A stretch of 64,000 nucleotides of DNA from NCBI GenBank assembly GCA_026419195.1, contig JANZZV010000009.1:17683-81682 (forward strand). The letters are read 5' to 3'. The translations under genes were made by a program, and so were the position numbers. The first letter of the stretch is position 1, and each line of letters starts with the position of its first letter. This DNA is from Fervidobacterium sp. (lineage in GTDB: Bacteria; Thermotogota; Thermotogae; Thermotogales; Fervidobacteriaceae). Shown one piece after another: positions 16,980 through 26,498 of this stretch. A model generated the notes under the pieces. It ran no database searches, was not told the DNA's origin, and saw nothing but the letters and a program-made list of their open reading frames with translations.

Positions 16980-18583
16980 GTAGTATTTTGATTTTTTTGT
17001 TTCTTTGTTTCTTCTTTCATTTTGTACATCAATTTATCAACATCATGAAGAGACTTCTGAAAGTTTTCCGAATACTGGACTACTCCGTAAGAAAAGTCAG
17101 GGTTTAACGGGTGTGATAATGTAAATTCTTGTCTTGCCTTTTCGACTATTTCTGTTGCTTTATTAACCGGACAATTCTTTAAGACTAAAAGAAATTCATC
17201 TCCTCCCATTCTGACAACGGCGTCTGTTTTTCTCACTGAAGATTTCAACACACTGACAAGAATTTTTAAAATCTCGTCTCCAACATTGTGTCCGTACTCA
17301 TCGTTTATTATTTTAAAATTGTTAAGGTCTATATATACAAGTGCATCGGTATTGTTCAGAGACATTTCAGAAAGCGCACCTCTGCTGTAAGCCCCTGTTA
17401 GAGAATCCGTAATGCTTTTCATATGAGCAAGCGACAAGCCAACTATCATATCTTTGTACTCATTGACTAAACTGTACGCAAAACCTGCAAACAAAGACAC
17501 TATACCGTACATGGATAGGAGTTTTTGGTTAGATGACAACCACATAGCCACTCCATCATGGACCAATGTCAGAACAAAGAAAAAAGAAAAAGTTATTTGC
17601 ACTGGAGAGTAAGTTTGTGATATCCTTATTGTTAGATATATACCGTTCAATAAAAGTAGTGATGCTAAGTTGTTCGACAGAATTTTTAAAATGTAATTAT
17701 TCCACGCAGACAATATTATTATACCTATTCCTACATTGAGAACGATCAAAAGTTTTGTAAATAGGTCTACTTTTTCGAAACTTTGTTTGTTCATCCCATA
17801 AATCAGCGAAGACAAACCAAAGTATGCAGAAGCAACAAATATCTTTCTAAATATCAAAACCAAAGATTCGTTACCCATTGTGGGAAGGGGAAGGAGATCG
17901 AACATCCAAAATGTACCAAGAAGACTTGCAATAGAAAAATGAAGATAAATACTTCGCTTTTTGTTTGAAAGATTTTTTGAAATCAGATAAAGTATTATTG
18001 CTAAGGTTAGTGAAAGTCCGATACTAAGCAGCAATAAAACGTGTGTGACAATGTAAAGTACCATGTATTTATCTTTTTCATCTTCGCTGATTATAACCGG
18101 TTTGAAATCAATACCTATTTCATAAACTCCAGATATCTCTAAGGCGATTGTCTTAGTGTTTTTCGGTAGCTGAAAGATGAACGGTTGATACCAAAAGTGC
18201 CCACATCTGTCTTTGGTAAAACCATAACTACCGATTAGATTTCCGTTGGAGTAAACTGCTAAGTAAGAGCCATCAACTTGAGGCAGATAGAGATAATTAG
18301 CGTCTTTATTTAGTTCAAGATCCCCTATGTTGCAAGATAGCAAAATCGTCGCACGGTTTTTTAAAATAACATAGTAAGGAACTTTAATCTGTTCGCTCTC
18401 TACGTTTAAATTGATGCTTTTTTCAACCTTCCAATTTGATAAATAGTACCCTTTTGGTGTCAATGAATATCTTATAACCAAAACAAGAGCTAAGAAAATC
18501 GCCAATGCAATTAAGTAGTAAAAAGTTGAATAACGTAGATTGACCATTAGATTCGTGATAAAGTTGCGAATTTTTATCTTCAT
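16976..18583 (-). CDS. membrane-bound diguanylate cyclase
   Basis: A 535-residue protein that should make cyclic di-GMP. One membrane segment near residues 20-37 is followed by an extracytoplasmic domain of about 140 residues and then a block of about seven membrane segments (roughly 180-375), an arrangement like 7TMR-DISM receptors. The C-terminal 155 residues form a GGDEF domain with intact VVRMGGDEFLLVL and DSLTGAYSRG. No EAL domain. The external domain probably senses a ligand, identity unknown. The stop codon is embedded in the -35 box of the lysine operon promoter. Confidence 0.85.
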   Translation of the reverse strand: MKIKIRNFITNLMVNLRYSTFYYLIALAIFLALVLVIRYSLTPKGYYLSNWKVEKSINLNVESEQIKVPYYVILKNRATILLSCNIGDLELNKDANYLYLPQVDGSYLAVYSNGNLIGSYGFTKDRCGHFWYQPFIFQLPKNTKTIALEISGVYEIGIDFKPVIISEDEKDKYMVLYIVTHVLLLLSIGLSLTLAIILYLISKNLSNKKRSIYLHFSIASLLGTFWMFDLLPLPTMGNESLVLIFRKIFVASAYFGLSSLIYGMNKQSFEKVDLFTKLLIVLNVGIGIIILSAWNNYILKILSNNLASLLLLNGIYLTIRISQTYSPVQITFSFFFVLTLVHDGVAMWLSSNQKLLSMYGIVSLFAGFAYSLVNEYKDMIVGLSLAHMKSITDSLTGAYSRGALSEMSLNNTDALVYIDLNNFKIINDEYGHNVGDEILKILVSVLKSSVRKTDAVVRMGGDEFLLVLKNCPVNKATEIVEKARQEFTLSHPLNPDFSYGVVQYSENFQKSLHDVDKLMYKMKEETKKQKNQNTT

Positions 18584-18709
18584 AAATCCCCCTACTATCC
18601 CTGTATTGGTTAACGCTAATATATTATATCATCAATTTTTTGATCCAAAACCATTCAAAAATTCTCAATGTTTTTTCGCCTTCATAAAATCGAGAACTGA
18701 GGTGAGACT

Positions 18710-18943
18710 TTGATTATTCATGTAAATCTACTTGGCTTAGACTTGATGTTAACACCGCATTCGTTTGAAAGGATGGTAGAAAGGGGTATAAGTGTGGATG
18801 AAGTCAAGAAGTTGTTGGAATCAAAAGATTCACAGGCGCTATTACAAAAGAACGGTAACATCCGCATAACCAACGGTATAATCTCAGTCGTGTTGAGATT
18901 ATCTGGTAAGGTGCTGTATCTTGTAACGGTTTACAGAAATTAA
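18710..18943 (+). CDS. small DUF4258-like protein
   Basis: A 77-residue protein starting at TTG 18710, four bases after GAGGTGAG. The core, SFERMVERGISVDEVKKLLE, a polar turn with NGNIRITNGI, and a final strand pair KVLYLVTVYRN match the DUF4258 fold, which is related to RelE-type toxins. No antitoxin gene is next to it, so a toxin role is not supported. It stands alone between two minus-strand operons and is followed by a hairpin at 18957-18974. Confidence 0.6.
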   Translation: MIIHVNLLGLDLMLTPHSFERMVERGISVDEVKKLLESKDSQALLQKNGNIRITNGIISVVLRLSGKVLYLVTVYRN

Positions 18944-18951
18944 CTACAACT

Positions 18952-18974
18952 AAAAACCTCCCCGTTTGGGGAGG
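18952..18974 (-). terminator. intrinsic terminator
   Basis: CCTCCCC and GGGGAGG (18957-18963 with 18968-18974) form a 7-bp GC-rich stem with a 4-base loop. On the minus strand it is followed by five T (18956-18952), which fits the end of the ior-kor-Prx/Ntr operon. In the plus direction it may also end the DUF4258 transcript, with a T-tract further away. Confidence 0.75.
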
Positions 18975-19003
18975 AGATGGATCTATTTTTTTGTGGAAAA
19001 GAA

Positions 19004-19987
19004 TTAGATATATTTTACTACATTTTCTAAAGGTATCCTTTGTCGTTCACTTTCTTCGGTTAAACGATGTTTTTCGTTTAGTATGTTGAAGTTCCCCCAG
19101 TATCCAACAGCTATTATTGTAATCACGATTCCATCAATTCCAAATAACTGTTTGACTTTCACTGGTTCAAATCCAGCAACGGGATGAGCAATAAGTCCCA
19201 TTTGAGTAGCTTGCACCAAAAGCATGCCAACAGCTAGACCGGTGTCAAACAATGCGTAGTTTCTATCGTCACTTAACTGACAAGCGTACTCATTTTTTGT
19301 GTGGACAATTATCAAAGTAGGTGCATATTTCATCCAATAATTTCCACTGCTCAGTGCTTCGTGAAGCTTTTCAAGATTTTCTTTTGTTCTCACAACTGTA
19401 AATCTCCAAGGTTGCTTATTTGAGCATGATGGAGCCAAATGTGCAGCTTGAATCAATTTTTCAAGCACTTCATCGCTTACGTTTACTGAACTGATTCCTC
19501 TGAAAGCCCTTCTAAGTTGTATATTATCTGAGATCTTGCAATCATCTGAGATAATTTCTTTGTATTTTGAAAGCACCTCTTTTGCATGATCTTTTACATT
19601 TACTCTACTCCACTCCATTCTGATCCGTCCCCATGGATCTACTATGTAAGTTGACCGAATGAGTTTACCATTCTTGACTGCGCCAAACTTTTCGGCTACG
19701 ATCTTATCCGGATCTGATAATAGCTTAACCTTCAAACCTTTCTTTGACTTGAATTCGGCAATGATCTTACAGGTGTCTGGTGATATTCCTAAAACATTTC
19801 CATTAAACTCATCTATATAGTACGTAAAGTCAATGCCCTCAAGGGTACAACCAGGTGTATTCGCTTTTGGGTAAAAGTATATAACTGTGTATTTACCAAG
19901 CAAACTCTTTGAGTCAAAGTCTTTGCCATCTTCATCTTTAAGGATGAATTCTGGTATCGTTTTATAATTACTCGTTATGTTCTTCAT
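19004..19987 (-). CDS. peroxiredoxin-nitroreductase fusion protein
   Basis: A 327-residue natural fusion. Residues 1-150 are a Bcp/PrxQ-type peroxiredoxin with the peroxidatic Cys47 in [10 protein letters not shown] and no resolving Cys five residues later. Residues 155-327 are an FMN-type nitroreductase ([42 protein letters not shown]). The same fusion is known in Thermotoga maritima, where the nitroreductase half is thought to relay electrons to the peroxidase. The start overlaps the stop of korB by four bases, so it is co-translated with ferredoxin oxidoreductases and probably protects them from peroxide. Confidence 0.9.
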   Translation of the reverse strand: MKNITSNYKTIPEFILKDEDGKDFDSKSLLGKYTVIYFYPKANTPGCTLEGIDFTYYIDEFNGNVLGISPDTCKIIAEFKSKKGLKVKLLSDPDKIVAEKFGAVKNGKLIRSTYIVDPWGRIRMEWSRVNVKDHAKEVLSKYKEIISDDCKISDNIQLRRAFRGISSVNVSDEVLEKLIQAAHLAPSCSNKQPWRFTVVRTKENLEKLHEALSSGNYWMKYAPTLIIVHTKNEYACQLSDDRNYALFDTGLAVGMLLVQATQMGLIAHPVAGFEPVKVKQLFGIDGIVITIIAVGYWGNFNILNEKHRLTEESERQRIPLENVVKYI

Positions 19988-20814
19988 ATTTCAATCCCCC
20001 TGTATGCAACAGGTGTTTTATCCTTTTTGTATGCGGCAAGCTGTTCTTCAAATACAGGCTTGTCTGGATTTTTATAAATCACACCAAGTGCTATCTTTTT
20101 GTCATCCGTTGCAATCTTAAACGCAGCTTGTCTATCGGTTGGATCATAGTTATCTGGCAATAAATATGTGTTTTCTCTGTACCATTGGTAAGTGTTAACT
20201 TTATTAAATGTTACGCACGGCTGGAGTATGTCTACAAGTGCATATCCTTTATGCTGAATAGCCATCTTTATAAGCTCAACTGTAAGGTTGAAATTACCTG
20301 AAAAGCTCCGAGCAACGAACGAAGCATCGAGTGCTACAGCAACAGCTATTGGATTGAATGGGTCAACATAAACACCGTCAAATTGCAAACTTGTTATTTG
20401 TCCTCTTGCCGTAGTTGGTGAAGCTTGACCTTTTGTTAAACCATATATTTGGTTATCATGCACGATGTTTGTTATATCTGGATTTTTTCTTATTGTGTGA
20501 ATAAAATGGTTACCACCTTCGCCGTATGTACAGCCATCACCGCTTTCAGCAATTACTATGAGCTCGGGGTTGACCATCTTAATAGCAACAGCTGCTGGTA
20601 GTGATCTTCCGTGTAAACCATTAAACATATGCGCTTTTACATACTGTGGCATCTTTGCAGCCTGGCCAATACCGGATACAATAACCACACGTTGTGGTTC
20701 TATTTGAAGTTGTGCAAGTGCTGTTTTCAGTTCGTTTATTATTCCAAAGTTTCCGCATCCTGGACACCATGCAATATCTGCATTTGGTATATCATAAACC
20801 TTTGTTTCCCACAT
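19984..20814 (-). CDS. korB: 2-oxoacid:ferredoxin oxidoreductase, beta subunit
   Basis: Thiamine diphosphate subunit of a 2-oxoglutarate/2-oxoacid ferredoxin oxidoreductase, 276 residues. It begins with [11 protein letters not shown], the family cluster/TPP region, and has the TPP-Mg motif [15 protein letters not shown] with [15 protein letters not shown]. Together with the alpha subunit encoded one base upstream it converts a 2-oxoacid plus CoA to acyl-CoA with reduction of ferredoxin. Substrate (2-oxoglutarate or branched chain) is not certain. Confidence 0.88.
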   Translation of the reverse strand: MWETKVYDIPNADIAWCPGCGNFGIINELKTALAQLQIEPQRVVIVSGIGQAAKMPQYVKAHMFNGLHGRSLPAAVAIKMVNPELIVIAESGDGCTYGEGGNHFIHTIRKNPDITNIVHDNQIYGLTKGQASPTTARGQITSLQFDGVYVDPFNPIAVAVALDASFVARSFSGNFNLTVELIKMAIQHKGYALVDILQPCVTFNKVNTYQWYRENTYLLPDNYDPTDRQAAFKIATDDKKIALGVIYKNPDKPVFEEQLAAYKKDKTPVAYRGIEI

Positions 20815-20815
20815 A

Positions 20816-22510
20816 TTATTCGACCTCCTTGACTATTCTTTCGGCTAATTCTTCGACGGAATAAACATACCCGCTGTATTTTAAAATTCTACATGACGTA
20901 TCGATACCGAATTCTAACTTCAGCAAATTCGCAAATTGACCGCTGGCATTCTGTTCAACAAATATGGTTTTTTTGGCACGCTCAAAGTAATTCTTAACAC
21001 TTTGAGGGAGAGGATAAACTTGCGAAAAGTGTAATACCGAGATTTTTTCATTTCCAATTCTTTCAACAGCTTCCTTTACTATTTGCTGTGTGGAACCCCA
21101 ACAAACAACAAGATATTCGTAATCGTTTGTTCCAAACAACTGCGGCATGACAAAATCTTCTTTTATTTTTTCAAGTTTTCTCAATCTTTTTTCAACCATC
21201 TTTGTTCTTACTTCTCCACTTTCTGTTATGTGACCGTATTCGTCATGCTCGTCACTATCAACACGTATAAGTCCTTTTCCATAACCAGGTATACCACGCG
21301 GAGAGATTCCATCTTCCGTTATTTCATAACGCCTATAAGATTCATCAGTCTTTACTATGAATTTCTCAATTTGGACTTGTGGTAACTCGCTTATGTTATA
21401 AAAAGAGTCGAGTAGATACTGATCTGTAAGGACAAATACTGGGATCTGATACTTGTCTGCAATATTGAATGCCTTAGCTGTAAGTTTGTAAGCTTCGCAT
21501 AGATTACCAGGAGCGTATATTACTCTTGGAAAATCCCCGTGTCCAGCATACAAAACAAGATTCAAGTCTCCTTGCTCAGTTCTTGTTGGTAATCCAGTGG
21601 CGGGACCTGGTCTTTGACCAAGATGCACAACAATAGGTGTTTCTATCATTCCAGATAAGCTTACTGCTTCTGTCATGAGTGCAAACCCACCACCAGAAGT
21701 GGAGACCATTGCACGTGCACCGGCATACCATGCAGCAATTGCCATATTCGCTGCCGCGATCTCGTCCTCAGCCTGATCTACGAGTATTCCATACTCACCT
21801 GACAGCCTTGAAAGTTCAGTAAAAACAGTGGTTGCTGGCGACATTGGATACGACGATATAAAATTACAACCACCAGCAATCGCACCCTTGGCAACTGCCT
21901 CATAACCACTTGTCAAATATTGTTGTTTTACTTTTTCATTTCGTTCAATTTCAAAGCTTAATCCAAGGGTCTTACTTATTTCATATCCTTTCAATGCAGC
22001 GTTAATATTTGCTCTCACAACTTCTTCCGATTTCCTTTTGAAATATTCTGCTACATTCTTCACAAGTGCGTCTTCTTCTGCACCTATTATTCCGGCTAAC
22101 ACACCTATAGCAACTGAATTTTCATATATCTTATTTCCAAAACTCTCAGCAATTTCTTCAAATTTTACACCAATTGAATTTCTTTCCTTTTCTACATACC
22201 GTGGTTCGCCAAGGATTATTGTATGTTCGGTAAGTCTTGAGCGAAGTCTTTCTATAGCGTTATCATTTAACGGAACAAGTATGTCTATTCTATCTACATA
22301 AGCATAAACAGGTTTTTCTGAAATTCGTAACTCTGTGGAGTTATTTCCACCCCTAACTCTTGACATATACTCTTTTGTTGCAAAAACATAAAATCCTGAG
22401 TCTTTTGCAACACGTGTTAGTATATGTTCCACACTCTGAATACCTTGACCAGCAGCTCCGCTTAAAACTATTGATATTTCACCGTTAGGTCTTATAAATT
22501 TTTGGTTCAT
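20816..22510 (-). CDS. korA: 2-oxoacid:ferredoxin oxidoreductase, fused gamma-alpha subunit
   Basis: A 564-residue subunit. The first 190 residues are the gamma domain ([30 protein letters not shown]); the remainder is the pyrimidine-binding alpha domain ([48 protein letters not shown]) and a C-terminal transketolase-like domain. This gamma-alpha fusion is typical of KorA-type enzymes. It starts 17 bases after iorB and is followed by korB after one base. Confidence 0.9.
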   Translation of the reverse strand: MNQKFIRPNGEISIVLSGAAGQGIQSVEHILTRVAKDSGFYVFATKEYMSRVRGGNNSTELRISEKPVYAYVDRIDILVPLNDNAIERLRSRLTEHTIILGEPRYVEKERNSIGVKFEEIAESFGNKIYENSVAIGVLAGIIGAEEDALVKNVAEYFKRKSEEVVRANINAALKGYEISKTLGLSFEIERNEKVKQQYLTSGYEAVAKGAIAGGCNFISSYPMSPATTVFTELSRLSGEYGILVDQAEDEIAAANMAIAAWYAGARAMVSTSGGGFALMTEAVSLSGMIETPIVVHLGQRPGPATGLPTRTEQGDLNLVLYAGHGDFPRVIYAPGNLCEAYKLTAKAFNIADKYQIPVFVLTDQYLLDSFYNISELPQVQIEKFIVKTDESYRRYEITEDGISPRGIPGYGKGLIRVDSDEHDEYGHITESGEVRTKMVEKRLRKLEKIKEDFVMPQLFGTNDYEYLVVCWGSTQQIVKEAVERIGNEKISVLHFSQVYPLPQSVKNYFERAKKTIFVEQNASGQFANLLKLEFGIDTSCRILKYSGYVYSVEELAERIVKEVE

Positions 22511-22527
22511 ACTTTACACCTCCAAAA

Positions 22528-23097
22528 TTAATCGTTGATTATCCTCAAGAAAAGCTCTTTGTTAGGTTCAAAAATACGCTCGCTCATCAAATCTTCCATA
22601 GCTTTTAAATAATGTTTTACCTCAACTTGTGGTATTAATTGATATTTTGCTATCGTTGCCAAAATTGCAATGTTTTGCATTCTGGCATCTGGTAAGTCGT
22701 AATGAACTCGGAAAATTTTTATATTGTTAGTCTTTGAGAATTCTTCAATTTCACTTGTAGTGATTTCGGCTTCTTTCCCCAACCTAACAGGCAGTGGTTG
22801 CCATGATGTATCGTAATACACAATAGTTCCTCCAGACTTTAAGTAACTCATCCCGCGGGCTGCTTCATGTCTTTCCAAAGCAATCACTAAATCTACATCG
22901 CCGGGCATTACAAGCGGAGAGTTCACATCACCTATCTTTAAATGGGATGAAACAACTCCACCACGTTGAGCAAGACCGTGTGTATCAACACCTATACAAT
23001 TCTGTCCACTGTAATCTACTGCGCGAATCATTATCTCGCTTAAAGTTCCTATACCTTGCCCTCCAACACCTACCATGTAAATACTAAACGTTTTCAT
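22528..23097 (-). CDS. iorB: indolepyruvate ferredoxin oxidoreductase, beta subunit
   Basis: The 189-residue subunit is a gamma-type domain beginning YMVGVGGQGIGTLSEIM, with GVDTHGLAQRGGVVSSHLKIG, both family marks. It partners IorA in oxidative decarboxylation of aryl pyruvates from aromatic amino acid fermentation. Its ATG overlaps the iorA stop by four bases. Confidence 0.92.
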   Translation of the reverse strand: MKTFSIYMVGVGGQGIGTLSEIMIRAVDYSGQNCIGVDTHGLAQRGGVVSSHLKIGDVNSPLVMPGDVDLVIALERHEAARGMSYLKSGGTIVYYDTSWQPLPVRLGKEAEITTSEIEEFSKTNNIKIFRVHYDLPDARMQNIAILATIAKYQLIPQVEVKHYLKAMEDLMSERIFEPNKELFLRIIND

Positions 23098-24947
23098 TTG
23101 TTATCACCTACACTCTCAACTTTCTCAAGTTCAAGAGCACTTGATGGACACACAGGAACGCAAGACCCGTCCCCAATACACAGATCTTTGTTAACGTACA
23201 CATTCCCCATGCTATCTGTTTGGAATGAAGGACACGCAAATTTAGTAATACAAACTCTTGCAAGTGTACATCTGTTGGTAACACCCATCTGAGGAACTTT
23301 GACTAATCCTTTTCTTCTTCTTTCCCTTGTAAATTTAAGCATGCACGGATGCTTTGCTATTACAACATTGAACTCATCCGAATTGAGTGCTTCTTTCAAT
23401 ACTTCTTCAAGTTTATTCTGCTGGTAAGTATCGACTTCCCAAATATGCTTCACACCCATGCTTTCAAGCAAGGTCCTGATTTTAATCTTTTTGCCAGCGT
23501 GATCTTGATGCCCAGTCATAGCGGTTGTGCCATTTTCCATGATTATAAGTGTGAACTTATGGTTATTAAATACCGCATTTATTATTCCAGGTAATCCCGC
23601 GTGGAAAAAAGTAGAATCCCCGAGAAATGCAACAACCTTACGAGAAGTGTTAAAAAGACTTAATCCTGATGCAGTTGCCGTTGAATGTCCCATAGAAAGT
23701 AGTACCTGTCCCACTTTGTAAGGTTCCAAAAATCCAAGTGTATGACAACCTATATCAGCTACGGATATATCTTCCTTAGATAATATCTTAGAAAGTACAT
23801 AAAACACTGGTCTGTGTCCACAACCAGGACATAACTGAGGAGGTCTTTGAATAATCCTTGGTTTGTTTTTTAAAGTTTCAACTGTTGTAACAAGTTCAGG
23901 CCAAACTTTCCTTAATACACATGAAACTTTTTCGGGTGTGTATTCGCCAATCCAATCATCGAGATCCACCTTTCCGATTATCCTTGTATCTAATCCTTCC
24001 TCAAAGGCTATGGACTTAACTGCTTGCTCTATAAAATCATCAAGCTCTTCGACAATTTTAACTTCATCATGTGCTTTTAAGAATTCCACAATGGTCTTTC
24101 TTGGCAGCGGATACACCATTCCAAGTCGGAGGATATCTACCTTTCCTGCGTTTTCACCAAGGACATCTAAAAGAGAAAGATAAGGTAACCCTGCTGTTAT
24201 TATTCCTCTTTTGTTGTTATTTTGTGTAACGTACGCGAAATCTTCTGAGATTTCTTTCCATTTGTTTAGCTTTTCTAAGGCTCTTTTCTTCATAACAGGT
24301 ACATTTGCTGCTATAGGAATATAAGGACCATTCTTATCAACGTCGAACATTGATTTTGAAGTCTGTGAAGGAAAGTATCTTCCAAAGTTAACTTTTTGCT
24401 TAAAGTGAGCAGTATGTGTTGTCAGCCTCAGAATTATGGGAGAGCGAAGTGATTTTGAGTAATTTACTGCCTTCAAAAACATATCATAAACTTCTTGAGC
24501 GTCTTTTGGCTCTAAGATAGGAGTGTAAGATAATCTTGCATAATGTCTATTATCTTGTTCATTCTGCGAGCTATTTGCACCGGGATCATCGCCAATTACA
24601 ACCACCATACCACCAAGTAGTTCCATCATACTTAATTGTACAAATGAATCAGCTACAACATTCATACCTACGCTTTTGAAAAATACACATGAAGTGAATC
24701 CGTTGATAGAAGCACCAAATGCCAACTCGAGTGCTACTTTTTCGTTTGTAGAGAATTCAAAATAGAATGGCCTTTTCTCTTGTGGAATAGAGTATATTGC
24801 TTCAGCTATTTCTGGGGTTGGTGAACCGGGATACGAAGTCACAACCTTTACACCGCTTTCAATCATCGCCCTTACAATCGCAGTGTTTCCTATAACGATC
24901 TCCGAAAACGGAAATTCCTGAATGAGTATTTCCCCCAAGACTTTCAT
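23094..24947 (-). CDS. iorA: indolepyruvate ferredoxin oxidoreductase, alpha subunit
   Basis: A 617-residue subunit that oxidises indolepyruvate and related aryl pyruvates to aryl-acetyl-CoA, reducing ferredoxin. Order: pyrimidine-binding domain (VVTSYPGSPTPEIAEA), C-terminal transketolase domain, TPP domain with CPGCGHRPVFYVL and FLGDSTFFHAGLPGIINAVFN, then a C-terminal cysteine region (CTLARVC, CIGDGSCVPVCPSS) for iron-sulphur clusters. First gene of the operon; a likely promoter stands at 24978-25007. Confidence 0.93.
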   Translation of the reverse strand: MKVLGEILIQEFPFSEIVIGNTAIVRAMIESGVKVVTSYPGSPTPEIAEAIYSIPQEKRPFYFEFSTNEKVALELAFGASINGFTSCVFFKSVGMNVVADSFVQLSMMELLGGMVVVIGDDPGANSSQNEQDNRHYARLSYTPILEPKDAQEVYDMFLKAVNYSKSLRSPIILRLTTHTAHFKQKVNFGRYFPSQTSKSMFDVDKNGPYIPIAANVPVMKKRALEKLNKWKEISEDFAYVTQNNNKRGIITAGLPYLSLLDVLGENAGKVDILRLGMVYPLPRKTIVEFLKAHDEVKIVEELDDFIEQAVKSIAFEEGLDTRIIGKVDLDDWIGEYTPEKVSCVLRKVWPELVTTVETLKNKPRIIQRPPQLCPGCGHRPVFYVLSKILSKEDISVADIGCHTLGFLEPYKVGQVLLSMGHSTATASGLSLFNTSRKVVAFLGDSTFFHAGLPGIINAVFNNHKFTLIIMENGTTAMTGHQDHAGKKIKIRTLLESMGVKHIWEVDTYQQNKLEEVLKEALNSDEFNVVIAKHPCMLKFTRERRRKGLVKVPQMGVTNRCTLARVCITKFACPSFQTDSMGNVYVNKDLCIGDGSCVPVCPSSALELEKVESVGDNK

Positions 24948-24977
24948 CTTTCCACCACCTTAAATTAGGTTTACCTT

Positions 24978-25007
24978 ATTATAGCATACAAAAATAGATA
25001 TTGTCCA
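24978..25007 (-). promoter_or_regulatory. probable promoter of the ior-kor operon
   Basis: TGGACA (25007-25002) and TATAAT (24983-24978) with an 18-base spacer, about 30 bases before the iorA start. The remaining intergenic stretch to 25253 is AT-rich and holds a plus-strand -10 candidate TATAAT at 25161-25166 for the DUF3798 gene; no other structure is evident. Confidence 0.55.
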
Positions 25008-25253
25008 CAACTATTATACTATGAATATTTCGATGTAAGTAATTTAGATAATAATTATCAACATTTTTGGATATGTTGTCAAAGTAATCTTGCTAAAACA
25101 ACTGATATAAAAATTTGCGTACCAAATATGGAAAATTTCCACAATATCCATTGTTTATTGTATAATATTTAATAAGGTCACAGATTTCACGGAACTCAGG
25201 TAGTGGTTTATGTACCACGCTTGGGTTCCAGAATAATAGGGAGGGGTATTGGT

Positions 25254-26369
25254 ATGAAAAAGTTAGTGGTTTTACTCGTTGTTGTAGCGCTTGTTTCGAG
25301 TCTTTTTGCAGCACTTGGTTTTAAAGTTGGAATTGTAACTGGTACGGTTTCGCAGGGTGAAGATGAGTATCGTGGAGGAGAAGCTGTAGCAAAAAGATAT
25401 GGCAAAGAGATTATTCATGTTACGTATCCAGATAAATTTATGCAGGAACAAGAAACAACTATTGCAAGGATTGTTGAACTTGCGTACGATCCACAAGTTA
25501 AGGCAATAGTTATTACTCAGGGAGTTCCCGGGACAACAGCGGCAATTAGAAGGGTAAAAGAGATGCGAAAGGATATTGTATTTGTTGTTGGTGTACCGCA
25601 TGAAGATCCAGCAGTTATTTCTTCTGCAGCAGATGTTGTTTTGGAAGTTGATACACCGGGACGTGGAAGAACGATAGTCGAACTTGCTAAGAAGATGGGA
25701 GTTGAAACAATAATTCATTACTCATTCCCGCGCCACATGAGCTACAAGCTTCTTGCTGAAAGAAGAGACATAATGGAAAAAACAGCTAAGCAAATGGGAA
25801 TTAATTTCGTCTTTGTATCTGCTCCAGATCCACTTGGTGAACAAGGTCTTACAGGTGCACAACAATTCATCCTTGAGGATGTACCAAGGCAACTTGCAAA
25901 ATACGGTCCAAAAACAGGATTCTTCTCAACAAATTGTGGTATGCAAGAACCTCTTCAAAAGGCTATATTGAAACACGGAGGCTACTATCTTGAACCATGT
26001 TGTCCGTCACCAACTCATGGTTTCCCCGGAACACTCGGTATCTCTATTCCATCTGAGAAAAGAGGAGATATGACCTACATCTTGAGAGAAGTAAACAAAA
26101 AGATAATAGAAATGGGTGGAGCAGGTAGATTTGCAACATGGCCAGTCCCAATGAATATGCTTTTTGTTGAAGCTGGTGTCGAAATTGCCGCTGCTCTTGT
26201 TCAGAAGAAGGTCAGTCCAACTAACCTTAACGGTATAAGACTTATCGTGACAGAAGCAGCTAAGAAAAAATATCCACAGGCAGCTCTTGAAGTTAGGACT
26301 CTTGAACCTTACAAAAATTACTATATGTTCATACATAAGTCAGTAATATTTGGTGTTGATAAGTTCTAA
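25254..26369 (+). CDS. DUF3798 periplasmic substrate-binding protein
   Basis: A 371-residue exported protein starting at ATG 25254 behind AGGGAGGGG, with signal peptide KKLVVLLVVVALVSSLFAA. The fold looks like a type I periplasmic binding protein: alternating strands and helices with FKVGIVTGTVSQGEDEYRGG at the start and AIVITQGVPGTTAAIRRVKEM. Residues 225-270 have three Cys (NCGMQE, EPCCPSPTHGF) that are unusual in this fold. It belongs to the DUF3798 family and sits upstream of a ribose-type ABC transporter, so it should deliver an unknown small molecule, possibly a sugar or nucleoside. Confidence 0.8.
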   Translation: MKKLVVLLVVVALVSSLFAALGFKVGIVTGTVSQGEDEYRGGEAVAKRYGKEIIHVTYPDKFMQEQETTIARIVELAYDPQVKAIVITQGVPGTTAAIRRVKEMRKDIVFVVGVPHEDPAVISSAADVVLEVDTPGRGRTIVELAKKMGVETIIHYSFPRHMSYKLLAERRDIMEKTAKQMGINFVFVSAPDPLGEQGLTGAQQFILEDVPRQLAKYGPKTGFFSTNCGMQEPLQKAILKHGGYYLEPCCPSPTHGFPGTLGISIPSEKRGDMTYILREVNKKIIEMGGAGRFATWPVPMNMLFVEAGVEIAAALVQKKVSPTNLNGIRLIVTEAAKKKYPQAALEVRTLEPYKNYYMFIHKSVIFGVDKF

Positions 26370-26388
26370 GTATATCTCTTTTAAAACA

Positions 26389-26415
26389 AAAGGTGTCGGC
26401 TAAGCCGACACCTTT
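26389..26415 (+). terminator. strong hairpin after the binding-protein gene
   Basis: AAAGGTGTCGGC (26389-26400) pairs perfectly with GCCGACACCTTT (26404-26415) over a 3-base loop. There is no long T-run afterwards, so it may be a partial terminator or a 3' end stabiliser that keeps the binding protein mRNA more abundant than that of the ABC genes downstream. Confidence 0.7.
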
Positions 26416-26498
26416 GCTGTTAGAAAAACAAAAAAAGTTAGTGTTTTAGTATAGTTCCTTAATGATCTGCATTTTTCTCAGAGGAGGTTAGGACAAGA

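Noticed and set aside
16629..16980. Lysine riboswitch (L-box) or T-box upstream of asd
   Set aside because: The leader shows neither the conserved L-box core nor the T-box sequence around the tRNA-binding bulge; only a loose AGGTGG similarity exists. A translated ORF with Lys codons placed before mutually exclusive hairpins explains the sequence better.
18710..18943. Toxin-antitoxin module
   Set aside because: The DUF4258-like protein has no adjacent small partner gene; a single gene is not enough to claim a module.
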